NCBI GenBank assembly: GCA_002434595.1
Contig: DJKK01000116.1
Location: forward strand, 1-7,843
Reading direction: 5' to 3'
Origin: Alphaproteobacteria bacterium UBA6544
GTDB lineage: Bacteria; Pseudomonadota; Alphaproteobacteria; UBA8366
DNA length: 7,843 bases
Shown here: positions 1-6,533 of the stretch, piece by piece
Layout: every line of letters begins with the position of its first letter
How positions within the stretch are numbered: the stretch's first letter is position 1
Made by a program: the position numbers and the translations under genes
The notes under the pieces: generated by a model
The model's input: only the letters and a program-made list of their open reading frames with translations
What the model was told of the DNA's origin: nothing
The model's database searches: none

Positions 1-572
1 CATCTTTGATCCTACGTTTCCTATTATAAAACGTGCACCAATTCATGGGGCGAGGATCAAGCACCCTACCTCTACTGTCCCGCGAGTTCGACGCCTGACT
101 GCGGACGGGCGGGCGCGGTACGATTGTTATTTAACTTCAATTGATCGACATCTGTAGCGACGTGGCGAATTATATGTTCGCCCGCGATTTCGTTCGCGAA
201 AGGGGCTACCGGGCGTGTGTCGACGATGTCACACACCAGAGCTTTCCGCTGGTCAATCGCCCGGCGTCCGGCGCGGACATGGTATAATTAGCCTGGCTGC
301 CCGAACTTCCGGACGGCGTTCCCGACGAAACTCGGGACAATCCTCGCAAACAGGTAGAGCATGTCGGCGCTTCCTGGGTCATTCTCGCGCGCTGCGAAGC
401 GCCGGAGGCCATTCGAGTCGGCCAATCGATAAGCGTCTACATGTTTCAAAACCATTATCTCAATACGTTACCCCAGAACGAGGTGCGACGCCGCGACGAG
501 CGTGGGCCCTCCCGCTCCTTCCAGACCTTCGAGGATGCCGCGGACGAGGCGGCGGCGGAAGAGGAGGCTTGA
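1..572 (+). pseudogene. EAL-domain protein remnant, 3' part, four in-frame stops
   Basis: This is the C-terminal part of an EAL-domain protein (cyclic-di-GMP phosphodiesterase fold) of the variant type I recall from Rhodospirillales; the 5' end lies outside the window. One frame, ending at TGA 570-572, reads FDA*LRTGGRGTIVI*LQLI, then ANYMFARDFVRERGYRACVD, then GADMV*LAWLPEL, then WVILARCEAPEAIRVGQS. It closes with an acidic Ala/Glu tail. Relatives read FDASLRTG, TIVIELQ and LVKLxW at these places. The stops at 96-98 (TGA), 132-134 (TAA) and 285-287 (TAA) therefore replace a Ser, the Glu of the ELxE-like metal motif and the Lys of the KID-like motif. A fourth stop is TAA 27-29. No frameshift is needed after about position 60. 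A partial protein from an internal ATG (441) is possible but would lack the catalytic part. It converges with regA, 28 bp away. Confidence 0.8.
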
Positions 573-600
573 GAGAAAGCCTGACCGCGGCGTGGCCGCT

Positions 601-1152
601 TCAGCTTCGCGGCGCGTGTTTGTTGAGGATACGTTGCAGGGTCCGCCGATGCATTTTGAGGCGCCGGGCGGTCTCGGAGACATTACGTCCGCACTGTTCA
701 AACACCCGCTGGATGTGTTCCCAGCGCACTCGGTCTGCCGACATTGGATCCTTGGGTGGACCGGGCAATAGCCGCTGAATTTCCAATAAAGAGGCAGCGA
801 TATCGTCCGCGTTGGTAGGTTTTGGCAAGTAATCGATAGCTCCCGCCTTAATGGCGGCGACCGCCGTCGCGATATTGCCGTAGCCAGTCAACATCACGAT
901 CCGGCAATCCGGCTTTGCTTCTTGGATAGCCTTAACTACCTCGAACCCGTTGCCGTCATCGAGCCGCAAGTCGATTATGGCGTAAGATGGCGGGTTCTCC
1001 ATCGCGAGTTCTACGCCTTCAGCCACACTTTCGGCCGACGAAACCATGAATCCCCGCGTTTCCATAGCCCGTGCGAGACGCATCCGCAGCGGAGCATCAT
1101 CGTCAACGATCAGTAGACTGCGGTCACCTGGCAGCACATTCGCCTCGCTCAT
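601..1152 (-). CDS. regA: Redox response regulator RegA/ActR/PrrA family
   Basis: This is the DNA-binding response regulator of the RegB/RegA redox system. It controls energy and redox genes (respiration, and where present photosynthesis, CO2 and N2 fixation). The 183-aa length is normal for the family. The receiver domain (about 12-125) has the acidic pocket D17-D18-D19, phospho-acceptor D61 in AIIDLRLDDGNG, T89 in LTGYG and K111 in LPKP. A proline-containing hinge (PGPPKDP, 130-136) leads to the nearly invariant MSADRVRWEHIQRV segment. The C-terminal Fis-type helix-turn-helix is NVSETARRLKMHRRTLQRIL (157-176). The ATG start at 1152 has an AGAGG ribosome site 9 bp upstream (plus 1162-1166). 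It lies 42 bp downstream of regB on the same strand, as in rhizobial actSR; in Rhodobacter regB is divergent from regA. All key residues are present, so it should be functional. Confidence 0.96.
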   Translation of the reverse strand: MSEANVLPGDRSLLIVDDDAPLRMRLARAMETRGFMVSSAESVAEGVELAMENPPSYAIIDLRLDDGNGFEVVKAIQEAKPDCRIVMLTGYGNIATAVAAIKAGAIDYLPKPTNADDIAASLLEIQRLLPGPPKDPMSADRVRWEHIQRVFEQCGRNVSETARRLKMHRRTLQRILNKHAPRS

Positions 1153-1194
1153 CGATGGAAACCTCTTTCTTTACCGATTTAAAACGGCATTAGA

Positions 1195-2475
1195 TCACCT
1201 CGAAGCGGTATCCAGAATAGCCCTTGGCCATGAGATGGCAACCTCGCCCCCTTGACGATTGCGAAATTGCAAAGTAGCGCCTGACCGCTCGAGCAAGGTC
1301 TGGGCAATGAAGATTCCCAATCCCATGTGCTCGCCGCGGCCGCTGCGTGTCGAAATGTAGGGTTCACCGATCGCCGCCAGTACCGACGGCGGGAAACCCG
1401 GGCCGTCGTCACGCACGGTAACGCTGACCAGACGGCCATCCCAATGGGCCGCCACGGTCACCTGCTCGCGGGCGAACTGACCAGCATTTTGTATCAAATT
1501 TCCCAAACCGCGCCGGATTTCTGGCCGCGGCGGCAATTGTGGCTCGGGTCCTTCGCAGGTATCGGCCAGTTCAACTTCGGTCTCGCTTTCGCGCGACCCA
1601 GCCTCGTCGATTGTCTCCTGGAGAAAAACTGAAATCGGTAACGATTCGAACGGTGCGCCGCCACGGTCCTCGGGTTGAGCCGCGATGTCTGCCAGGATGT
1701 CCCGGCAACGCTCGGATTGACTCGCCAACAATCGAACGTCTTCGGCTATAGGGTCGTCGGGCGCCACCTCCCGCGTCAATTCGTGGGCGACAATCGAGAT
1801 CGTCGCCAACGGACTGCCAAGTTCATGTGCGGCGGCTGCCGCCAAACCGTCGAGCGCCGCCAGACGTTGCGCGCGTGCGAGTGCCGCCTGTGTTTCCGCC
1901 AACGCCTCGGACATGCGCCGCGATTCCTCTGCGACCGACCATACATAGGTGGATATGAAGACGGTCGCGACCGCAAGCGCAGTCCAGATTCCAAGGACGT
2001 AGGGAAGCGGGAGCTCGAGCTGGTTCGGTGCCCACGGCAGCGGCAGATGAAAATAGGCGAGCCCGGTAATCACAAGTATGGCCAGACCCGTGAGCGTGAT
2101 AGTGGCGCGGCGTGAGAGAATTGTCGCCGAGACCACGACGGGTGCAAGAATCAGGATGGCGAACGGATTGGCCAATCCGCCGTTAAGATACAACAAGCAG
2201 GCCAATTGAATTGCATCGAATCCGAGCAAGGCCAGCGCTTCGCCGTCGGCAAGACGCCCCCTCGTTGAGCGATACGATGTAATAATAATATTGGACGCCG
2301 CGAGGCTGGCGACGGTTAAGAAACACAATGCCAAGGGAAGTGGATATTCGAGCCCGTAGTGGACAATCAAGACCGTGGCCAGCTGGCCAGCGGCGGCGAT
2401 CCATCGGATAATAAGGACCGTGCGCAGGCGAACCGGCACCGACGGGGATTGCTGACCGCTCTCGAGTTCATACAT
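1195..2475 (-). CDS. regB: Redox sensor histidine kinase RegB/ActS/PrrB family
   Basis: This is the membrane-bound sensor kinase partner of RegA, 426 aa and full length. About six hydrophobic segments fill residues 18-180. GGLANPF (99-105) matches the GGxxNPF motif known to bind ubiquinone in RegB. The dimerisation/phosphorylation box is AAAAHELGSPLATISIV, with H217 as phospho-acceptor. C257 in SQSERCRDIL matches the redox-active cysteine of RegB. The 40-residue gap from H217 to C257 equals the H225-C265 gap in the Rhodobacter protein as I recall it. The catalytic domain has the N box NLIQNAGQFA (326-335), RDDGPGF (355-361) and GLGIFIAQTLL (385-395). It begins at ATG 2475 with only a poor ribosome site and is divergent from the histidine phosphatase across 123 bp that must hold both promoters. 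It is read first in a regB-regA operon. Every functional landmark is intact. Confidence 0.96.
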   Translation of the reverse strand: MYELESGQQSPSVPVRLRTVLIIRWIAAAGQLATVLIVHYGLEYPLPLALCFLTVASLAASNIIITSYRSTRGRLADGEALALLGFDAIQLACLLYLNGGLANPFAILILAPVVVSATILSRRATITLTGLAILVITGLAYFHLPLPWAPNQLELPLPYVLGIWTALAVATVFISTYVWSVAEESRRMSEALAETQAALARAQRLAALDGLAAAAAHELGSPLATISIVAHELTREVAPDDPIAEDVRLLASQSERCRDILADIAAQPEDRGGAPFESLPISVFLQETIDEAGSRESETEVELADTCEGPEPQLPPRPEIRRGLGNLIQNAGQFAREQVTVAAHWDGRLVSVTVRDDGPGFPPSVLAAIGEPYISTRSGRGEHMGLGIFIAQTLLERSGATLQFRNRQGGEVAISWPRAILDTASR

Positions 2476-2598
2476 GACACTAGGCCAGCATGCCGGCCAA
2501 AATCACGCAAGCCCCAAGCCATGCCGACGTGATCGACACGCTTGCCGGATGACCCCCGATGGCTCAAAAACATTACCGTGAGCGAAGATGCAAATTCA

Positions 2599-3222
2599 AT
2601 GAATCGCGAGACCCGCTGGTGGTGGATACGACATGCGCCGGTGAAGAATCATGCCGGTCTTATTTACGGCCAACAGGATGTCCCAGCTGATTACACCGAA
2701 ACGAGTACGGCGATCGCGGCACTTGCCGGAGCACTACCGGAGGCGCCCGTCCTCATCGCGAGTGATCTCCGCCGTGCTGCCGATACCGCGGCGGCAATTG
2801 CCGCTGCCGGAGTCGATTGGGAAAAGAGCGAAAGCGAAGCCGCGTTCCGTGAGCAACATTTTGGTGAATGGCAGGGACTGTCCACGTCTGCTTTCGCGGA
2901 ACTGCGCGATGATTTGCCGCATAGAGGCTGGCTCGCACCGGCGTTTGAACGCCCGCCTGGTGGAGAAAGCTTCGCCGACGTTATCGCTCGGGTGGTGCCA
3001 GCGGTGATCCACCGTACGGCCGAGAACGTCGGTCAAGACATCGTGGCCGTCGCGCATGCTGGATCGATTCGTGCAGCGATCGCCTATGCGCTGGGAATGG
3101 GCGCCGAGGCGGCGCTCGCGTTGTCTCTCGACAACCTCTCTCTGACACGCCTCGATCACATCGAGACCAATGACGACGCCGGGGTGTGGCGGATCGTCTG
3201 TATCAACCGTGTCTTTGGCTAA
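2599..3222 (+). CDS. Histidine phosphatase family protein (CobC/PhoE-like)
   Basis: This is a cytoplasmic acid phosphatase of the histidine phosphatase (phosphoglycerate mutase-like) superfamily, 207 aa. The catalytic RHA motif is R11-H12 in WWWIRHAPV. SDLRRAADTA (55-64) carries the phosphate-binding arginine R58. The general-acid region is FREQHFGEWQG with E85, and the second catalytic histidine is H153 in VAVAHAGSIRAA. The ATG at 2599 places the first strand and RHA at the normal distance from the N-terminus. An in-frame TTG at 2542 would add 19 residues with no family counterpart. The substrate cannot be read from sequence. Alpha-ribazole-5'-phosphate phosphatase (CobC) is an option, made slightly more attractive by the cobD remnant 1.4 kb away, but the match is generic. 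It probably forms a two-gene operon with the next gene, 17 bp downstream. Confidence 0.88.
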   Translation: MNRETRWWWIRHAPVKNHAGLIYGQQDVPADYTETSTAIAALAGALPEAPVLIASDLRRAADTAAAIAAAGVDWEKSESEAAFREQHFGEWQGLSTSAFAELRDDLPHRGWLAPAFERPPGGESFADVIARVVPAVIHRTAENVGQDIVAVAHAGSIRAAIAYALGMGAEAALALSLDNLSLTRLDHIETNDDAGVWRIVCINRVFG

Positions 3223-3239
3223 GTAAGGGACATACCCGA

Positions 3240-3788
3240 ATGGACTTGCCAATCTCATTTCAAAATGTCGGCGGCATTGCTGTTTTTCTGTTTATCATTG
3301 GCCTCCTCGTTTGGATGCACTTCAGACGGCCGCAGTCCGTCATGGTCGAACCGAAAGGAGCCGCATTGGGCTTGGCCTATGAGTGGTCTTTGACGCCGTT
3401 GAACAAAGCGAAAAACGACTTTCTGGCTCGCTTTCAGGAACTCGAACGGGTGGTCGCAGAACAGCGCGCCGACGATGTGCACCTGATCCGGTTTGGGCTG
3501 TTCAATATGACCGAAAAAATCATCGAGAGAGAGCAGATTACCCATCCCGTCGAAATCACCTTCCCCGAGGGGACGACAATTTTATCCGCGCTTTACGGCG
3601 AAGCACTGAAGACCGAAAGATATAATGAGGCAGAACCTGCAGTGGAGGGCCAGACGGTGACATTGCCGGTGCAACGCATGAATCCGAAGTCGACGCTGGT
3701 TTTTAATTTTATCTTGCGAGGCGGTGTCGGAACGCTCGATGTCCGGGGGGAGACGGACGAGCACGGCTCGATTAAACGTGTCGGCTAA
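3240..3788 (+). CDS. Conserved-looking single-pass membrane protein, function unknown
   Basis: I do not recognise this 182-aa protein. Residues 9-27 form one transmembrane helix (GGIAVFLFIIGLLVWMHF) followed by an RR pair. By the positive-inside rule this suggests N-out, with the soluble part in the cytoplasm. Residues 50-75 look helical and possibly amphipathic (TPLNKAKNDFLARFQELERV). From about 80 on the pattern is beta-rich, with HPVEITFPEGTTIL (102-115), TVTLPVQ and STLVFNFIL, consistent with a beta-sandwich; the fold is a guess. The ATG at 3240 is preceded by AAGGGA (about 10 bp upstream), a good ribosome site. The 17-bp gap after the phosphatase stop implies co-transcription. Codon use and the intact frame argue for a real gene. 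It ends at TAA 3786-3788, before an AT-rich spacer. Confidence 0.8.
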   Translation: MDLPISFQNVGGIAVFLFIIGLLVWMHFRRPQSVMVEPKGAALGLAYEWSLTPLNKAKNDFLARFQELERVVAEQRADDVHLIRFGLFNMTEKIIEREQITHPVEITFPEGTTILSALYGEALKTERYNEAEPAVEGQTVTLPVQRMNPKSTLVFNFILRGGVGTLDVRGETDEHGSIKRVG

Positions 3789-3830
3789 TCCCTACTTTTC
3801 GTGTATTTTGTTAGTCGATTCATCATATTC

Positions 3831-3842
3831 ACTATATATAGT
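3831..3842. promoter_or_regulatory. Perfect AT-rich 12-bp palindrome upstream of SYLF gene
   Basis: ACTATATATAGT is a perfect inverted repeat inside the roughly 100-bp AT-rich spacer (3789-3886) between the membrane-protein gene and the SYLF gene, 45 bp before the SYLF start. It could be an operator, or contain the -10 box of the SYLF promoter (TATATA, with TTGTTA about 19 bp upstream as a weak -35). AT-rich DNA yields such palindromes by chance, so the assignment is tentative. Confidence 0.3.
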
Positions 3843-3886
3843 AAGTTAGTTATGCCTTTTATTTGAACCGCCGATGGAGGTTTCCG

Positions 3887-4576
3887 ATGGCCCTCGTCCG
3901 CCGCTGTTGCTTTGTTCTGGCCTTCACTGTGGCCATCATACTAGTCTCAACACCAGGGCGCGCCCTGACGGATCAAGAGGAAATGATCCAGCGGTCACAC
4001 ATCTCGGTACAGAAAATCCTCCAACATAAGGACATTGGTCCTTCTGTGAGAGACCTTCTTGGGCGCGCAAAAGGCATCATGATCTTCCCGAATCTCTATA
4101 AGGGAGCCATCTTTTTCGGCGCGGAAGGCGGCAGTGGACTGTTGATGGCAAAGGGTAGCGGCGGCCGCTGGAGTTACCCTGCGTTTTACTTTATGGGATC
4201 CGGTAGTTTTGGTCTCCAACTCGGTGCGCAGACCGCGGAGGTCATGCTGATGATAATGACCGAGCGGGGCCTCAACGCCATCATCAACCAGAAGGTCAAA
4301 GTCGGCGGTGATGTGAATGCCGCGATCGGCCCTTATGGCGTTGGCGGGAAAGCCTCGACAACGACTAATTTTGGCGCGGATATATTCACCTATTCCATTA
4401 ATCAGGGCGCCTTCGCCGGCTTTAGTTTCGAAGGCGCAGTCATTTATCCACGCAAGGAATGGACGAGTGAATATTACGGCGACCCCGCAGCAGACCCGCG
4501 CGCTGTCGTGATTGACGGGCAATTTCGGAACAGCCAAGCGGATGCCCTGCGGAACAACCTTGTTCTCGAGCGTTAG
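3887..4576 (+). CDS. Secreted SYLF (Ysc84/DUF500) domain lipid-binding protein
   Basis: This is a periplasmic or secreted SYLF-domain protein, a family known to bind phosphoinositides or other lipids in eukaryotes (Ysc84/SH3YL1) and present as exported proteins in many Proteobacteria. The bacterial role is poorly known. The start at ATG 3887 gives 229 aa and sits 6 bp after a perfect GGAGG (3876-3880); a TTG at 3863 would lie upstream of that site. The signal peptide has VRR, a hydrophobic core (about 9-22) and probable cleavage after GRA (26). The conserved domain spans about 30-215. Landmarks are AKGIMIFPN (61-69), GGSGLLMAKG (81-90), WSYPAFYFMGSGSFGLQLGA (95-114), VMLMIMTERGL, GPYGVGG (148-154) and GAFAGFSFEGAVIYPR (174-189). 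The length suits a one-domain family member. The two cysteines at 7-8 are not in a lipobox. Its TAG stop abuts the end of the cobD remnant on the other strand. Confidence 0.92.
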   Translation: MALVRRCCFVLAFTVAIILVSTPGRALTDQEEMIQRSHISVQKILQHKDIGPSVRDLLGRAKGIMIFPNLYKGAIFFGAEGGSGLLMAKGSGGRWSYPAFYFMGSGSFGLQLGAQTAEVMLMIMTERGLNAIINQKVKVGGDVNAAIGPYGVGGKASTTTNFGADIFTYSINQGAFAGFSFEGAVIYPRKEWTSEYYGDPAADPRAVVIDGQFRNSQADALRNNLVLER

Positions 4577-5535
4577 CCGCTAAGGGCAAAGTTCGCCATC
4601 GCCAGGCCAAGCGCCAAGGCCGCATTCACCACGCAGAAATTCCAATTAGTATTATGGCGAGGTGCGCATCGCGCTGCGAGAGCCGTGGGATGCCGTGCCC
4701 GAACCACGGAAGCCGGCGCCCTTCGGCCGAGTTCGGCCCCCTAAGCTCAAATAACAGCGTGGCGGCAATTTGGCCGCCGAGCGATTCATGAAACGCTAGA
4801 CCGAGACCGGGCGCGCCGTCGGCGCAAAAAGGACAGAAAACACAATAACTGCCCGGCGATCCAACCCGGTACGGCACCAAGAACGCGTTCCAGCCGATCG
4901 GCCAACCAACCAAAACGGACTTGCGCAGATTCATGCCGCGCCAACTGTCGAAACATGGCCAGAACTATCGCGTGAAGCAGCAATCCCGGTATCCCGAGAA
5001 TGCAGTACCATAAAATGGAGCCGATCAAGCACCGACCGAACAATCCGGCCAGATTCTTGGTGAGAGCCCAACAGACACCATGGCTATCCAGCCGATAACC
5101 TTCCCCGCGATGGAAGGCGGCGGCGCGCTTTCGTCCTGATTCAAGCCCATCGCGGATCAGCGCCCGCAACGTATGTAATGCCTCGCCAAAAGTCCCACTC
5201 TGACTAATCAGCAATACCAGAAGGACGAGGCCTAGCACCCATCCCACGCAGTATCCGGACGCCCACTGTGCCAACGCCCATCCCGCCTAGGCCGCCAGCA
5301 TGGTTAGAAAAAAGGAAAATATTTCGCCACGCACTATCAAAGCACAAGATCCTCGTCGGCTGCAGTCTAGGCGGTTGCCAAGAAGCCTCGCCAAGCGCTC
5401 CAGCACATCACTCGGATGTGAAAGTATGCGAAACAGCTAGGATATCCGACCGACTACCGCCTCCGGGAAGTTTACAATACAGACGATGATGAATCGATCG
5501 GGCGCGTAGGCGGCCAAGTCTTGATTGCCGTTCAT
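4573..5535 (-). pseudogene. cobD: Decayed cobD/cbiB (adenosylcobinamide-phosphate synthase) gene
   Basis: An intact CobD/CbiB is the inner-membrane enzyme attaching the aminopropanol arm to adenosylcobyric acid. From ATG 5535 one frame reads IIVCIVNFPEAVVGRIS*, then LFRILSHPSDVLERLARLLG, matching the family's N-terminal IGHPVxxLGRLI. It continues through MLAA*AGWALAQW to HTLRALIRDGLESGRKRAA, SILWYCILGIPGLLLHA and VRFGWLADRLERVLGAVPGW, in family order. TAG stops lie at codon 33 (5439-5437) and codon 83 (5289-5287). Near the A5 run at 4826-4830 the reading shifts by +1 into a frame carrying the typical C-terminal part, LFELRGPNSAEGRRLPWFG. A second shift near 4626 would give a hydrophobic end (NAALALGLAMANFAL) stopping at 4573. 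The full span (963 bp) equals a normal cobD. Core motifs (GRDT, ESLAEN, NTLDSMIGHR, SPNAGWPEA) are badly eroded, so the loss is old and not a sequencing error. Confidence 0.82.
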
Positions 5536-5624
5536 TTCTGCAGCATGTCGTCAAAACCGATGTTTGGTCACTCAGCACCCCGACCAGGCCTGACAGACGG
5601 CAAACGATCGAATAACTTTGCGTG

Positions 5625-6533
5625 ATGTCTGCCTTCGATTCATACCTGATGGTCGATTGGAGCGCCGCGAACGCGCCAACCCGAGGCCATGACAGCATCT
5701 GGCTTGGCCTTACGGTGCGGCGGCCCAGCGGCCTCACCTTGGCCAAGCTTGAGAATCCTCCAACCCGCGCAGAGGCGACGGCGCGCATCATAGACTTGGC
5801 CAGACGTGAGCTCACGCGTGACCGTCGTCTCCTCATCGGCTTCGACTTCCCGTTCGGATATCCTGCCGGCACTGCGGCCCGCTTGGGATTGCGCGGCCTC
5901 GCGTGGCAAAATCTCTGGCAAACGCTCGTGGACCGGATCACCGACGGTAAGGACAATCGAAACAACCGCTTCGATGTTGCCGAATCGTTGAACAAGGATA
6001 TGACTGGCGAAGCATTTCCGTTTTGGGGATTGGCGCATGAAGAACAACGTGCTCATTTGGTGCGCCGGAACCGGCGCCCGCATAACCCGGGCGATCTCGC
6101 CGAACGCCGCGAATGCGACGTGCGCGTTCCATCGACACAGCCCGTCTGGAAGCTCGCCGGCGCCGGGTCTGTCGGCGGACAGACGCTAACCGGTATCCCC
6201 CGGGTTTGGCAGATCCGAAGGGCGCCAGAACTCGCGTTTGATTGTCATATCTGGCCGTTTGAAACCGGCCTGCGATACGATCCGAAGCCTGCAATTATCA
6301 TCGCCGAGGTCTATCCGTCTCTGGTCACACCCAGCAATCTTAAGGGCCGCCCGAAGGATGCGGGACAAGTTGCAGCAATTGGCCGCGCCTATGGCAAGCT
6401 AGACAATGCAGGTGCTCTCGCACCGCTCTTCGAAGGCGACCCTGCATTAACGTCCGAAACGCGGCGCAACATCGAAACCGAAGAGGCCTGGATTCTGGGT
6501 GTTGCCGAGGGAAACCTTCTCGCGACAGGCTAG
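5625..6533 (+). CDS. Conserved protein with RNase H-like (DUF429-like) motif pattern
   Basis: This 302-aa soluble protein has no signal peptide or membrane segment. Spaced acidic motifs recall the ribonuclease H-like fold of the DUF429 type: VDWS at 10-13 (D11), LLIGFDFPFGYP at 69-80 (D74), AEVYPS at 227-232 (E228), KDAGQV at 244-249 (D245) and EEAWILG near the end (286-292). I recall relatives in Alphaproteobacteria annotated 'cobalamin biosynthesis protein CbiG', but the sequence does not resemble true CbiG hydrolase, so I give no function. The ATG at 5625 is chosen; a GTG directly before it (5622) adds only one Met. No clear Shine-Dalgarno site is visible. The gene is alone on its strand, 89 bp after the start of the divergently oriented cobD remnant. 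Its TAG stop overlaps the ankyrin gene stop. All motifs are intact and codon use is ordinary. Confidence 0.82.
   Translation: MSAFDSYLMVDWSAANAPTRGHDSIWLGLTVRRPSGLTLAKLENPPTRAEATARIIDLARRELTRDRRLLIGFDFPFGYPAGTAARLGLRGLAWQNLWQTLVDRITDGKDNRNNRFDVAESLNKDMTGEAFPFWGLAHEEQRAHLVRRNRRPHNPGDLAERRECDVRVPSTQPVWKLAGAGSVGGQTLTGIPRVWQIRRAPELAFDCHIWPFETGLRYDPKPAIIIAEVYPSLVTPSNLKGRPKDAGQVAAIGRAYGKLDNAGALAPLFEGDPALTSETRRNIETEEAWILGVAEGNLLATG

Noticed and set aside
573..600. Possible rho-independent terminator between the EAL remnant and regA
   Set aside because: Only a 4-bp stem (GCGG/CCGC) can be drawn and no T-run follows it on either strand.
215..778. Long open frame on the plus strand, with another on the minus strand at 468-701
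   Set aside because: Both overlap the EAL remnant or the intact regA in other frames. The translations are low-complexity Arg/Gly-rich text without domain features; the EAL remnant reads far better in its own frame.
1675..2115. Plus-strand open frame opposite regB
   Set aside because: It is a shadow of the GC-rich regB coding strand, Arg/Cys-rich, with no ribosome site and no recognisable motif.
2734..3258. Minus-strand open frame opposite the histidine phosphatase
   Set aside because: The plus strand carries all catalytic motifs of a known family; the antisense translation shows none.
3995..4537. 180-codon minus-strand frame opposite the SYLF gene
   Set aside because: The plus-strand product is a clear SYLF protein with a signal peptide and ribosome site; the antisense frame is a mirror artefact.
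4786..5274. Reading this as an intact 162-aa membrane protein of its own
   Set aside because: It starts at TTG in the middle of a CobD-like sequence, and similarity continues in frame upstream through stop codons and downstream in a shifted frame. It is a fragment of a pseudogene.
1..5535. Stop-codon reassignment or programmed readthrough as the explanation for in-frame stops
   Set aside because: TAA, TGA and TAG all occur inside the two broken frames, and all three also end intact genes here (TGA for regA and regB, TAA at 3222 and 3788, TAG at 4576 and 6533). The cobD locus also has frameshifts and lost motifs, which favours decay.
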